The notes: generated by a model from the letters alone, not told the origin. A stretch of DNA of 64,000 bases from PALSA-270 sp963770915 (GCA_963770915.1 CAVYRG010000001.1:1240001-1304000); one strand, 5' to 3'; shown: positions 1 through 10,294, counted from the stretch's first letter. Numbers and translations are program-made.

Positions 1-35
1 GTCCTCTAGAATGGATTCCGGCGAGAGGGCAAGCC

Positions 36-440
36 CTAGTTGCCCTTCATCTTCTCTCTCACGCTGTGGGCCAGCTTCTCAATCTCATCGGCCTTCTTGA
101 TCACTTCCACCGCCAGAACATTCTCGTTCGACTTGTCGACTTCCGCTTTCAGATCCGTAGCCAGTTGCAGCAGCTTCTCAGTGTCGCGCTTGAGTTCGGC
201 TTGCCGCTCCTGGTTGGCTTTCTTCTCCATTTCCTTTTCAATGCGCTCGCGCTGTTCGTCTTCCGGTCCAGTGTCTCGATCCGCTGGTCCAGGCCGGCCC
301 ACGCCCTGCGCGGGCGGGCGAGCATCATCGCTCGATTGTGGATTGGTTCGGGCCGACGCCCTCGGCGGGAACCAGAGGGCGATCAAAAGCGCGTACATCA
401 GAATTCGGCGGAACGACGAAAGAAACGGCTTGGATCGCAC
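36..440 (-). CDS. Small secreted coiled-coil protein, unknown function
   Basis: The 134-residue product starts with a basic n-region and a hydrophobic stretch (about residues 12-30, ending near the ASA motif), which fits a Sec signal peptide. A proline-rich linker follows, then a highly charged Glu/Lys/Arg segment (about 60-130) with heptad-like spacing that should form a coiled coil. No catalytic motif is visible. It is transcribed away from the broken MscS gene, so the two share a 90-bp intergenic region. I do not recognise a named family; a periplasmic helical protein is the most that can be inferred. Confidence 0.6.
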   Translation of the reverse strand: MRSKPFLSSFRRILMYALLIALWFPPRASARTNPQSSDDARPPAQGVGRPGPADRDTGPEDEQRERIEKEMEKKANQERQAELKRDTEKLLQLATDLKAEVDKSNENVLAVEVIKKADEIEKLAHSVREKMKGN

Positions 441-516
441 GGATAACCTCGTAACTCGCGAAATGAACTCCTGGAAATTATACGACGCGACGGTCCGAGG
501 CCGGCGCGGGGGTTGC

Positions 517-522
517 TATAAT
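517..522 (+). promoter_or_regulatory. Extended -10 box in front of the MscS gene
   Basis: TATAAT lies at 517-522 and is preceded by TG at 514-515, giving the extended -10 form TGnTATAAT. No good -35 is visible, which is usual for extended -10 promoters. The first possible ATG is at 532, so a transcript starting about 7 bases downstream of the box would have almost no leader. Confidence 0.45.
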
Positions 523-531
523 CGCGCGGTA

Positions 532-1404
532 ATGGTGAAGATCGACTCTATTCTTCCCTTCGCCGCCGTGCCGGACACCGCGAACCTGCCGTCGCTGCTG
601 CACGCCTCTCGACGACAGCATGCAGTTCGTGCGCCCCGATGCTCCCAAGTTTGTCCTGGTGATCGTCGGTTCCTTCGTGCTCATCCGCCGTTTGCACGCC
701 ATCACCAGCAAGATCTCTTCCCTGCAAACGCGCAGACTTCCTCCGGGCATTCGGGCGCGCCAGGTTCGCACGCTGGCTAGCGTCATCACTAGCGTGGGCG
801 CATTTGTGATCACCTTTGTCGCGGCTCTCACTCTGTTGCCGCTGTTGGGCCTGAATCTCGGGCCGGTGCTGGCCAGCGCCGGCCTTGCCATCGGCTTCGG
901 CGCGCAAAGCCTGGTGCACGACTTCATCAACGGCTTCTACATTATTCTGCTGGAGAATCAATATGACATCGGCGACACGGTTCGCATCGCCGGAGTAAAG
1001 GGCGCGGTGCGCGACGACGACGGCACCGTGCACACCGTGCCCGACAGCGAGATTAAAATCGTCTCCACCTCACGCGCGACTGGTCGCTGTTCACGCTACG
1101 TATCACAACCGCCTACGGCGAATCGACCGAGCGAGTCCTGGCTCTGCTGAATGAGCTTGGGAAAGAAGTGCGGCAAGACCCGGCGTATGCCGAGGACATC
1201 GTGAGCGACATCGAGGTGCCGGGCATCGAGCGGGTGAGCAACGGCGACGTCGAATACCTGATGCTGGGGAAGACTCGTCCCAAAAAGCAGTGGGGAGTGA
1301 GCCGCGAGTTGCGGAGGCGGATCATCGAGAGCTTTCAGAAGAACAAGATTCAAGCGGCGGGGCCGGGCCGGGTATACGTGGTGGAGCCGGGGCCGATGGC
1401 TTAG
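532..1404 (+). pseudogene. Small-conductance mechanosensitive channel (MscS family), frameshifted
   Basis: The reading runs through three frame segments: about 532-607, 608-1068 and 1070-1404. The middle segment has the MscS pore signature (GLAIGFGAQSLVHDF, then FYIILLENQYDIGDTV) and the start of the beta domain. The last segment continues with TRDWSLFTLRITTAYGEST and a C-terminal alpha/beta domain. Shifts lie near 605-610 and near 1066-1072. The beta domain also looks about a dozen residues short between GVKGAV and DDDGTVHTVP, with frame kept. The two shifts cancel in length, so they could be sequencing errors; the in-frame gap is harder to explain that way. The family gates ion flow in response to membrane tension in the inner membrane. 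Confidence 0.75.
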
Positions 1405-1595
1405 CGGGCCACCAAATGGAGAAGGGTTTCGCAAGGCGCATTTTGGGTCGTGCGTCGTGTACGTACCGGAATGTATAAAATGCGTAGCGGCAAGAAACTT
1501 CGCGCGCCGGCACGGCCGAACCGGAGCGGAAGCGCAAGTCCCGCCCTTGCAAGGAACGCGAGGGCCGCGCTTTCCATTCACCCTCCGGACTTCAT

Positions 1596-2381
1596 TCATG
1601 GCAAAAGTGGGCCATCTCCGTTTGTTGCCACCGCTGGGTTGACGAACAAATAGCTATGATCCTTGCGGCTGGTGGCGGCCCGCACGCGTTTCCAACGCGG
1701 CTTCTTGTATTGCCAGGCTTGAAACCCGTGTTGGCGGACCAACCAATCGCTGACCCCGGAGGCCGAACTTCCCAGCCACAGGCGGGAAGGGATGTCGACG
1801 CATTCGACGAGAAGAAAATCGACGTCACGAATTCGGTCCCCTAAACCGCGCAAGGCCAGCAGTTCCGCGCCTTCAATGTCCATCTTGAGCAAGCGAACTC
1901 GTCCGGCATGGTCCTTGAGCAATCCATGCAAAAGCCGGCCCGGCACTCGGATCTCGCCTTGACCACCTTCATCGGCCGCAGCCAGCGATCCCCAACCGTC
2001 ATCAAATTGGGAGGGAAGATGAAACCGCGCCTCGTGTTCGACATCGGCCAAGGCAGCGTGCACGACTTGAATCCGGTCGGCATAGCCGTTTAACCCCACG
2101 TTGGATTCTGTCATCTCGCACATCGCTGGATTAGCGTCCACCGCCAAAACGCGCGCCCCCAATTGGGCCATAAGACAGGCGTAGTATCCAACGTGACATC
2201 CGGCGTCGACGCAGAAGTCGCCCGGTCGCACCAGCCGCACTACCAGACCGGTCTCAACGTCTTCGTAGGATTGCTCTTTCTCCAGCACGCTGGCGAAGTA
2301 CGAGCCGGGGTTAACCTGCAGCCTGAACCCGTGTTTAGTGGAAAGGATCATTGGAGCATCGGCGGTGCCGCGACCGTGCAC
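1596..2381 (-). CDS. FkbM-family SAM-dependent methyltransferase
   Basis: The 261-residue product has the class I methyltransferase fold of the FkbM family. The SAM-binding glycine motif is VDAGCHVGYYA (about 57-67), followed by an acidic residue after the next strand (VLAVDANP). The FkbM-typical segment LLKMDIEGAELLALRG is near residues 165-180. Members usually O-methylate sugars or secondary metabolites, but the substrate cannot be told from sequence. It stands alone between unrelated genes. The reading frame is clean, unlike the MscS gene on one side and the TonB receptor on the other. Confidence 0.85.
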   Translation of the reverse strand: MHGRGTADAPMILSTKHGFRLQVNPGSYFASVLEKEQSYEDVETGLVVRLVRPGDFCVDAGCHVGYYACLMAQLGARVLAVDANPAMCEMTESNVGLNGYADRIQVVHAALADVEHEARFHLPSQFDDGWGSLAAADEGGQGEIRVPGRLLHGLLKDHAGRVRLLKMDIEGAELLALRGLGDRIRDVDFLLVECVDIPSRLWLGSSASGVSDWLVRQHGFQAWQYKKPRWKRVRAATSRKDHSYLFVNPAVATNGDGPLLP

Positions 2382-2494
2382 CTCAGCCGTGCCGCGCCGC
2401 CCACGCCCGGGCGCAGGATACGGCTGGCGATGGCCCCGGGATTTCGCTGCGCAGACAACCTGTGCTCAGGGGACAATCAAAACCGTGCCAGTCC

Positions 2495-3025
2495 CTAACT
2501 TCCCAGGAACATCACGTGGATGTAAGTGCCCAGCCTGACGTTGTAGGCCAAGTACCAGCCAACGTTATCCGGGTCTTGGTAGATGACGATCTGATCGCTG
2601 TCCCACAGCCAGTTATTGCAATAACCGAAGTCGTCCGGAGCAACGCTGAAGTAAAAACCGCCGAACCAGAAGCGCGACGGACCTCCGCCCGCAATCCGAA
2701 ACACGTGGCCGCGGCCGAAGCCGCCGGTAAAGTGCCCGTGCTCCCAGGGATGGTCAAGGTGGTAGCGAGGATCATTCCGCCCGGTTTGCCCAATCCATTG
2801 GCCGTTGGTGTGAACGTGGGGAGCTTCGGGATGCCCCTTCTTGTCGGCGAAGCTTTTCGGGGGTTGGGCCGCGGGGTGTTGGCCTTTCGACGGCGCCGGA
2901 CCGCGCGGAGGGATGTAGCCGTGGCCAACCTCACTCTTGCCATGGCTATGCTGAGCAAGAGCTGGGGCGGCGAACATCGTCAGGGTGATCGCGCTGATGG
3001 CGAGAACTTCGTTCAGGTATTTCAT
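2495..3025 (-). CDS. Secreted His/Gly-rich protein, unknown function
   Basis: I chose the ATG at 3025 because a GGAGG motif sits five bases upstream and the product then begins with a typical signal peptide (MKYLNEVLAISAITLTMFAA, cleaved after ALA). The longer frame from 3070 adds residues with no such features. The mature part (about 150 residues) is rich in His, Gly and Pro up to residue 85. It ends in an aromatic domain with WFGGFYFSVAPDDFGYCNNW and WYLAYNV. I recall similar exported proteins in Acidobacteria, but no function is known to me. Confidence 0.7.
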   Translation of the reverse strand: MKYLNEVLAISAITLTMFAAPALAQHSHGKSEVGHGYIPPRGPAPSKGQHPAAQPPKSFADKKGHPEAPHVHTNGQWIGQTGRNDPRYHLDHPWEHGHFTGGFGRGHVFRIAGGGPSRFWFGGFYFSVAPDDFGYCNNWLWDSDQIVIYQDPDNVGWYLAYNVRLGTYIHVMFLGS

Positions 3026-3487
3026 TCCAGCCTCCAGGAGAACCTTATCATTCTCCATCATTCCCCGCACGGAGGCGGAAGGGCCATCGTTCTTCGTCGC
3101 ATTTCTTTACAAAAGCATGAACTCGCGCGGACGAGCAGGTGCCCATAGCAAAAACCGTTGCGTTTCCAAAATCTACTAGACGCTTTCCACTTGTTGAGGG
3201 TTTGTTGATTCTCCCTTGCGGACCAGCCTAGGAGTCGATCTTCAGGCTACACAAGTACGTAGATCGCCCTATGGAAAAATGTAGCCGGTGAGCTTCGCGA
3301 ATCCCGCAAGCCCCACGGTTTCAGGTGTCAAGATGTTGGATTACAGATTGCACAGTCACTTCCCGACGGTTTCGCCGTGTCTCCTCGTTCTAGACACATC
3401 ACAGTTTTGTGGCGTTATGTTTGTTGGCGGCTGGCAGTCGCAACGGTCCAGGGCTCAATTGAACAATCTGGTGTTAGGAGGCTTTCC
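3026..3487. other. Intergenic region upstream of the TonB-dependent receptor
   Basis: This 462-bp gap separates two divergent genes. I see no ORF with a coding signature and no convincing RNA motif. An AGGAGG at 3477-3482 serves as ribosome binding site for the receptor start at 3488. Confidence 0.5.
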
Positions 3488-6400
3488 ATGCGCAGCCTGA
3501 AGGCGGGTCTATCGATAGTAGGTATTTTTGCGGCGCTGTTCGTAATTGTGTCCACCACGGAATTCTGTGCTCCCGCATGGGCGCAGTCGGCGACCGCCTC
3601 CATTCTGGGGCAGGTGACCGATCCGCAAAGCGCGGCGGTGCCAGGTACCAAGATCACGGTGACGAATGTCGCGACGGGCGTCGCCAGTCAGGACCAGGCG
3701 GATGGAGCAGGCCGCTACCGCGTTTTCGACTTGCCGATTGGTACCTACGTGGTGGACCGCAGAGCACGCCGGCTTTGCCAAGCTGGAAACGGGCAAAGTA
3801 CACACTGGAGATCAACCAGCGGCGCGCGTGAACCTGCCAATGGCGAATCGGCGCAGGTAAGCCAGACCGTGGAAGTGTCGGGGGTGGCCGCCAACGTGGA
3901 AACTGTAAACCCGACGCTGGGTGAGTCGGTGACCAGCCGGCCTGTCGTGAACCTGCCCCTGAACGGCCGAAATGTGCTGCAACTTGCCTTGCTGCAACCG
4001 GGCGTCTCTGACGCGAAGACAATCCCGAGTAACAACGAACGGTCAGAGGATTGCGCAAACTCCGCATTTCAGCATGGCGGCGGGCGCGAGATTCGGTGAC
4101 GTACCTGCTCGACGGGGGCAACAATAACAATCTACTCGACAACGAATTCGTGTTCAACCCTAATCCGGATGCCATGGCGGAGTTCCGCATCCTGACAGCA
4201 ACTACACGGCGGAGTACGGGCGCAATGGCGGCTGGCGTCGTCAGCGTGGTCACCAAGTCGGGAACCAACGAATTCCATGGCAGTGCGTATGACTTTCCTG
4301 CGGAAGAGCGATTTCGATGCAAATTCCTATTTCAATATTCGAGGGGCTTGCCACGGAAGGACCTGAAGCGCAATCAGTATCGGCGCAACGTTCGGCGGGC
4401 CGATAGTCAAGGATAAGTCTCTTTTTTTTTCTTTCTTATCAAGGGCAACGGCAAACCACGTGGAGACCCCGCCGACCGTCGCAGGCGCAACGGAACAGCG
4501 ACTGTGTTCACGCCGGCGGAGTTGAATGGTGATTTCTCGCAGGCGAACAATGGCGCGCCGGACCCTAACGTAGCCGCGTTCCTGCAGACTAATCCGTATT
4601 TCCAGCCTGAACTCCGGGCAAAGCAGCGCAGGCCATCATCGATCCCACAAGGATTGACCCAGCCGCCTTGAAATACATTGCGACCGGACTCATTCCGGCG
4701 GATCCCAGTGGCGCCGTTACCTCGTCTGCTCCGAGCAAGAACAATAACAACGAGCTGACGGTTAAGGTGGATTACAACATCACCGACAAAGACAAGCTGT
4801 CGGCGACTGTCGGCGGCTTCAGAAACCCTCAGCTTCAGCCTTTTGGCCAGTCCAATTTGTATGGCTCAACCGTGTCCGGATTCTCCAATATAAACCAGGT
4901 CAACACCTATTTCGGTAACATCGCCTACACGCATGCGTTTTCTCCATCAGTGCTGAACGATTTTCGCGCGACGGTGCAACGCCACTATTCTCTCGCGAAC
5001 AAAACGAACGTCAACCTGCCCACTCCGGCACAACTAGGATTCGGAATAACCCCGGACCTGCCTAACGGCCCTCCACTGATGAGCTTTGACAACAATCTCG
5101 CCTTCGGAACCGACCAGGCCGGACCGGCCTACGAGTCGGGGAATACCTACGCCTTTTCAGACGCGTTTACATGGGTCAGAGGACACCACACTTGGAAGTT
5201 CGGGGGTGGATTCTCCATTTACCAGAACAACACTTTGTATGACTTCTTCGGCGACGGCAGCTTCAGCTTTGTCGGACCATATGCCGACGGCGGAATAGGT
5301 TCCGGCAACAGCCTTGCTGATTTTCTGCTGGGAATTCCCAATAACTTGTTCGAAGGGCCGAATGCCAGGAACAACATTCGCAGCAAGGCGTCTTATGGAT
5401 TTGCACAGGATGAATGGCGGGTCAGAAAAAATCTGACTTTAACTCTCGGACTCCGTTACGAATACAGCACGCCGAAGCTGGACACACAGGGGAGGTCGTT
5501 CAACATCATTCCCGGTGCGCAATCGACACGTTTCCCCAATGCGCCGCTCGGGATCGTGTTTCCCGGCGACCCGGGCGCTCCGCGAGGCGTTAACTTTCCT
5601 GATAAAGACAATTTCGCGCCCCGCATTGGATTTGCCTGGGATCCGCGGGGAGATGGCAAGACCAGCTTCCGTGGCGGGTTCGGGATCTTCTATGATGTGC
5701 TGAAGGGAGAAGACAACCTGCAGTTCAATGGCGCACCACCGTTCTACAGCGAGAACGGTCCCTTCTACCCATGCCTGCCCTCAGCGAATGATGCGGCCTG
5801 TACCAACCCACCCATACTGGATGGCGCGACGGGCGGCGCGGGGTACTACAGCCAACCCTGGACGTCCGGTGGTTTTGCGGCATCGCCTTTCCCATCTACT
5901 CCGCCCAACCCCAATGTTGATTTCGTTGCTTCTGGCTTCCTGCCGTTGAATTTGAACGGAGGAATCTACTTCGTGGATCCCCATTTGCATACCCCGTACA
6001 GCTACCAATACAACCTGAGCATGCAGCATGAGCTGGCGCCGAATCTGATGCTCGAGCTAAGCTACGTGGGAAGCGACTCCAAAGGACTGACATCTCTGGT
6101 TGACATTAACCCGTTCATCCTGGGCACCGAGAATCGCACCCTCAATCTGAACCAGCCCAACGCCAACATCAACGACTACTGCGCCTCGTTTTTCAGCGCG
6201 GCTGACTGCCCATTTGCAACGTCGCTCGCGTTCCGCAATGCAGTGTTTGCCAGCTACAACAGCCTGGAAGCCTCCCTCACCAAGCAGCCCACCACGACGC
6301 GGTTCTTTGGAACGACCTACTTCACGCTCGGTTACACCTACGGCCACAGCCTGGACGACGCTTCCGGATTCCGCAATCGCGACTCGCAGGTCCCGTTCTA

Positions 6401-7052
6401 CAACCCACGACAGTTTCACAGCTCCTCGGACTTCGACCTGACGCAACGTTTCACGTTTAGCGGCGGCTGGGATTTGCCGTTCGACAAGGCGTGGGCGGAC
6501 GGACCGAAACGCCTGGTCAAAGGATGGAGCCTTTACCCGATCCTGAGCTGGCGGACCGGGTTTCCGCTCAGTGTGAATGCCGCGTATTCTTTCGATCCCT
6601 CGCTCCCAGGACCTTCGGGCGCCGGCGACGGCCCGCTTGCGAACGCGACGTTCGCGCCGGGAGTCACCAGCCTCCCCATGCTCAACCCGCACAGCATAAC
6701 TAGCCTCAACGGGACGACCGGCAATTTCTATTTTGATCCCTCTGCGTTCCTATGCAGCGGAGGTCCCTGCGTGCCCACGTCGGGATACGGCCTGCCGCGG
6801 AACTTCTTCCGCGGGCCGGGACGCTTCAACCTGGATATCGCTTTGGCAAAGACCACCGCCATCACCGAGCGGATGAATCTGGAGTTGCGATTGGAAGCCT
6901 TCAACGTGTTCAATCATCCGGAGTTCGCCAGCCCGGATACGACGATTGGGAGCCAGACCTTCGGTGAGGTCACAAGTACGGACCTTGGCTCAGGGCTGAA
7001 CACTCTGCATACGGAAAGGATCCTGCAGATCGCCGCAAGAGTAACCTTCTGA
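3488..7052 (+). pseudogene. TonB-dependent receptor (Oar-like, carboxypeptidase-regulatory domain), multiply frameshifted
   Basis: The ATG at 3488 has a strong AGGAGG and opens a signal peptide ending APAWAQ. A carboxypeptidase-regulatory beta-sandwich follows (ASILGQVTDPQSAAVPG, then GRYRVFDLPIGTYVV). Plug motifs are recognisable in alternating frames: NLPLNGRNVLQLALLQPGVS near 3950-4015, YLLDGGNNNN near 4100, VVSVVTKSGTNEFHGSAYDF near 4235-4295 and GPIVKDK near 4390. From 4668 to the stop at 7052 one uninterrupted frame of 794 codons encodes the outer-membrane beta barrel, ending in an aromatic terminal strand (ARVTF). I count at least eight shifts between about 3750 and 4660. Full length would be about 1188 residues, normal for this family. 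As read, the gene cannot give a full receptor. A tight terminator follows. Confidence 0.85.
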
Positions 7053-7072
7053 TTTGAGTCTGCAGTTGATTG

Positions 7073-7099
7073 GCCGCGCTGGTAACAGCGCGGCTTTTT
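7073..7099 (+). terminator. Rho-independent terminator after the TonB-dependent receptor
   Basis: A perfect 9-bp stem (GCCGCGCTG with CAGCGCGGC) closes a GTAA loop and is followed directly by five T. It lies about 20 bases after the receptor stop codon. The run of T is only on the plus-strand side, so it should not stop transcription of rho, which runs the other way. Confidence 0.9.
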
Positions 7100-7144
7100 C
7101 ATGCTCCGCAAACGCGCTCGGTTCGAAGGTGAGCTGCCCCCAGC

Positions 7145-8395
7145 CTACAAACTGCTCATATTGGCCAGGAATTCGCCGTTGGATTTGGTCTTGCTCAGCT
7201 TGTCGATGAGCAACTCCATGGCTTCGACCGGCGAGAGCGGATTCAGCACTTTCCGCAAAACCCAGATGCGGGTCAGGTCTTCCTTCGGGATCAGCAGCTC
7301 TTCTTTTCGCGTGCCCGAGCGCTGAATGTCGATCGCCGGGAAGGTGCGCTTATCGACCAGCTTGCGCTCCAGGATGATTTCGCTGTTGCCGGTGCCTTTG
7401 AATTCTTCGAAGATCACGTCATCCATGCGGGAGCCGGTGTCGATCAGCGCGGTGGCGATGATGGTCAGCGAGCCGCCTTCTTCAATGTTGCGGGCTGAGC
7501 CGAAGAAGCGCTTCGGCCGCTGCAGAGCGTTGGAGTCCACGCCGCCCGAAAGAACTTTGCCGCTAGGCGGAACGATGGTGTTGTAGGCGCGGGCAAGGCG
7601 CGTGATCGAGTCGAGCAAGATCACGACGTCGCGCTTGTGCTCGACCAATCTCTTCGCCTTTTCGATCACCATCTCTGCAACCTGCACGTGCCGGGCGGCG
7701 GGCTCATCGAAGGTCGAGGAGATCACTTCACCCTTCACCGAGCGCTGCATGTCGGTGACTTCTTCCGGGCGCTCATCAATCAGTAGAACCATCAACACGA
7801 CTTCGGGATGATTCGTCGTAATCGAGTTGGCGACGTTTTGCAGCAACATGGTCTTGCCAGCGCGCGGCGGCGAAACGATCAACCCGCGCTGTCCTTTACC
7901 GAGCGGGGTGAGCAGGTCCATGACCCGGGCGCTGATGTTTTCGCGCGCGGTCTCGAGCTTCAACCGCTCCTGCGGATAGAGCGGGGTCAGGTTGTCGAAC
8001 AGGATCTTGTTGCGGGCCTCGTCGGGCGACTCGAAGTTAACGGCTTCGATCTTGACCAGGGCGAAGTATTTTTCGCCCTCGTGCGGCGGGCGGACCTGGC
8101 CGCTAATGGTGTCTCCGGTCTTGAGGTCGAATTTGCGAATCTGCGACGGGGAGACATAAATGTCGTCGGGGCCGGGCAAATAGTTGTAGTCGGGCGAGCG
8201 CAGAAAACCGTAGCCGTCGGGCAGGATTTCGAGCACACCCTCGGCGAAGATGTGGCCTTCTTTTTCGCTCTGCGCCTGCAGAATCTTGAAGATAAGGTCT
8301 TGCTTGCGCAATCCGCTTGCGCCGGGGAGCTCCAAGGTCCGGGCGATCTTGGTCAGCTCCGTAATGTTCTTTTCTTTGAGTTCAGCGATGGTCAT
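7145..8395 (-). CDS. rho: Transcription termination factor Rho
   Basis: The 416-residue product is a full-length Rho hexameric RNA helicase. It has the Rho N-terminal helical domain (about 5-45) and the cold-shock-like RNA-binding domain (about 50-120, with GYGFLRSPDYNYLPG). The Walker A is SPPRAGKT (175-182), Walker B is VVILLD (257-262), and the R-loop region GRMDDVIFEEFKGTGN-like segment is near 321-337. All expected catalytic elements are present. It loads on untranslated RNA and releases RNA polymerase. It lies 82 bp downstream of an omega-like gene on the same strand, so the two may be co-transcribed. The neighbour on the other side is convergent. Confidence 0.97.
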   Translation of the reverse strand: MTIAELKEKNITELTKIARTLELPGASGLRKQDLIFKILQAQSEKEGHIFAEGVLEILPDGYGFLRSPDYNYLPGPDDIYVSPSQIRKFDLKTGDTISGQVRPPHEGEKYFALVKIEAVNFESPDEARNKILFDNLTPLYPQERLKLETARENISARVMDLLTPLGKGQRGLIVSPPRAGKTMLLQNVANSITTNHPEVVLMVLLIDERPEEVTDMQRSVKGEVISSTFDEPAARHVQVAEMVIEKAKRLVEHKRDVVILLDSITRLARAYNTIVPPSGKVLSGGVDSNALQRPKRFFGSARNIEEGGSLTIIATALIDTGSRMDDVIFEEFKGTGNSEIILERKLVDKRTFPAIDIQRSGTRKEELLIPKEDLTRIWVLRKVLNPLSPVEAMELLIDKLSKTKSNGEFLANMSSL

Positions 8396-8477
8396 TGGTC
8401 ACCTGCGAGGAGATTTTTCAAGGGGGGTCTGGCTAGAACAGGAAAGGCGTACCGCGCGGGGCAGACGGCGGGGCTGG

Positions 8478-8696
8478 TTAGGCAGCCCGCCGTTGTGCCT
8501 CATTCACATTTTCTGGCTCAGCCAGGATTTCCTGCCGCTCCGATTTGGCGATCCGGGCCAACACCTCATTCATCGTTTCCTGGATTCTGGTGTTGGGCTT
8601 GTGAAACTTCCGGGTAGCCTTGGAGGCGAGCTGGCAGAGCATATAGCGGTTGCGCAGCGTATGCAAAGCATCAAAAACGCGATCAGAGCGCTTCAT
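8478..8696 (-). CDS. Putative RNA polymerase omega subunit-like protein
   Basis: I place the start at 8696, where AGGAGAG sits a few bases upstream; this gives 72 residues beginning MKRSDRVFDALHTLRNRYML. The pattern NRYMLCQLASKATRKFHKPN, followed by an acidic helix, resembles the omega core (NRF-x-L-x-x-x-A-x-R-A-R-Q). Omega is a small subunit that helps assemble the beta-prime subunit. The assignment rests on pattern resemblance and on position directly upstream of rho. A conserved acidobacterial protein of other function remains possible. Confidence 0.5.
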   Translation of the reverse strand: MKRSDRVFDALHTLRNRYMLCQLASKATRKFHKPNTRIQETMNEVLARIAKSERQEILAEPENVNEAQRRAA

Positions 8697-9149
8697 GGTC
8701 TCTCCTAAGTAATTGAGAAAGCTAGTCGCATCGCCATCTTTGGCCCGCAGAACAGCGGCTCCGGGGAGTCCTAAATGCATGGATTCAGATGGGTTGTGCG
8801 GGAAAACTCCAGCTAAACCTATAGATGCCCCGTAATAACCAAAAGTTTCTTTGCTTTCTGGAATTTGGCTTGGTATACGGAGGTTCGTCCTGGACAGCCG
8901 GTGCAGCCTTACTATGTCCCTTGAATTGTCGAATGTAGCCGGGAAATGGCCCTAACGTCAAGGCTATTCTTTCGCAGGTAGTGGCGGTTGAGCGCCGGCC
9001 AGTATCAAATTGGTAAACTGTCCGGGCAGACGAACTCTCCATATTCTTGTCTAGGATGCGGCATTCCCGACGGCTTACCGCCACCTTCGCGAGCGGCAGG
9101 AGTATAGAATGGACTGGCTTTCACCGTTATCTAGGGGAACTCCTCTGAA
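8697..9149. other. Intergenic region between the omega-like gene and the beta-propeller gene
   Basis: This 453-bp region lies between divergent genes and must hold both promoters. I find no ORF with coding character and no clear -35/-10 pair; a TATAGAAT at about 9104-9111 could be a -10 for the propeller gene. Nothing else stands out. Confidence 0.4.
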
Positions 9150-10268
9150 ATGAACATCTTCCGTCGCGTCTGCCGGCCTTTGACACAGCTTATTTTCCTG
9201 GCGACATTGCTATGCCTCCCACTCCGAGCCCTATTCGCCGGGGCAACTCAACATTTGTTATATGTGGCAAGTCCGGGCGTCCGCAATTACACCCAGTACG
9301 GTGGTGTGGGAATTCTAGTTTTCGATATCGACCACGGCTACAAGCTGATACGGCGCATTCCGACCTGGGAGTACGCCCCCGGAGAGAAGGTCGAAAACGT
9401 CAAGGGAATCGCCGCCAGCGCGAAGACAGGCATCGTTTACGTATCCTCGCTGAGCCGCGTGATCGCCATCGATGCGGTCACGGGCAAGAGGATTTGGGAC
9501 CGGGCTTTTCACGACGGCTGCGACCGGCTGGCGATTTCGCCGGACGGCAAAACGCTATACGTTCCGGAATTTGAAGGCGCGGACTGGCACGTCGTGAATG
9601 CCGCCACCGGCGACGTGATCGCCACCATCGAGACCAACTCGGGCTCGCACAATACGATTTATTCCCACGACGGCTCGCAGGTTTATATGGCTGGCCTGCG
9701 CTCGCCGACCCTCTCCATCGCGGATGCGAAGACCAACAAAGTCGTGAGCACGGTTGGGCCGTTTTCTAATTCGATTCGGCCCTTCACCGTCAATGGCAAC
9801 GACTCGCTGGTCTTCGTCAACGTCAATGGCCTGCTCGGCTTTGAGGTTGGCGATTTGAAAACCGGCAAGAAGCTGTACCGGGTTGAGGTGGAAGGCTACA
9901 AACCCGGCCCGGTGAAACTGCACGGATGTCCGAGCCACGGCATTGCCCTGACGCCTGACAACAAAGAATTGTGGGTCGCGGACTGCGCCAACACGGCCAT
10001 TCACATTTTCGACGCGACTATGATGCCGCCGAAGCTGGAGAGCAGCATCAAGGTGCGCGACTGTATCGGCTGGATCAGCTTCAGCCTGGACGGACGATAT
10101 GCCTATGCCTCGACGGGCGAGATCATCGACGCGAAAACTAAGAAAATCGTCGCGACGCTTCAGGATGAGAACGGCCACCCGGTGGAGAGCGAGAAGTTAC
10201 TGGATATCACGATCGCCAATGGCAAAGTAGTGGCGGCCGGCAATCAATTTGGGGTTGGAGTGAACTAG
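9150..10268 (+). CDS. Exported YVTN-type beta-propeller protein
   Basis: The 372-residue product has a Sec signal peptide (hydrophobic residues about 12-30, cleavage after LFAGA). It then shows repeated blades of about 40-45 residues with the YVTN/cytochrome-D1-like pattern: LLYVASPG, GIVYVSSLSRVIAIDAVTGK, LAISPDGKTLYVPEF, ALTPDNKELWVADCANTAIHIFDA and FSLDGRYAYASTG. Such propellers act in the periplasm or on the surface as binding scaffolds; no catalytic residues are identifiable. A GC-rich hairpin and a repeat follow the stop codon. Confidence 0.8.
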   Translation: MNIFRRVCRPLTQLIFLATLLCLPLRALFAGATQHLLYVASPGVRNYTQYGGVGILVFDIDHGYKLIRRIPTWEYAPGEKVENVKGIAASAKTGIVYVSSLSRVIAIDAVTGKRIWDRAFHDGCDRLAISPDGKTLYVPEFEGADWHVVNAATGDVIATIETNSGSHNTIYSHDGSQVYMAGLRSPTLSIADAKTNKVVSTVGPFSNSIRPFTVNGNDSLVFVNVNGLLGFEVGDLKTGKKLYRVEVEGYKPGPVKLHGCPSHGIALTPDNKELWVADCANTAIHIFDATMMPPKLESSIKVRDCIGWISFSLDGRYAYASTGEIIDAKTKKIVATLQDENGHPVESEKLLDITIANGKVVAAGNQFGVGVN

Positions 10269-10274
10269 ATGTGG

Positions 10275-10294
10275 GGCGGACACTCCTCTCCGCC
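10275..10294 (+). terminator. Hairpin after the propeller gene, possible weak terminator
   Basis: GGCGGA at 10275-10280 pairs with TCCGCC at 10289-10294, followed by TTGTTT. The sequence belongs to a family of GC-rich hairpins in this window (compare 33597-33616 and 36777-36796). Confidence 0.4.

Noticed and set aside
3300..3480. A riboswitch in the long leader of the TonB receptor
   Set aside because: I could not match the sequence to cobalamin or another known class; only a weak 4-bp hairpin is visible.
8785..9084. A 99-codon minus-strand ORF upstream of the omega-like gene
   Set aside because: Composition and lack of motifs or ribosome binding site look non-coding.
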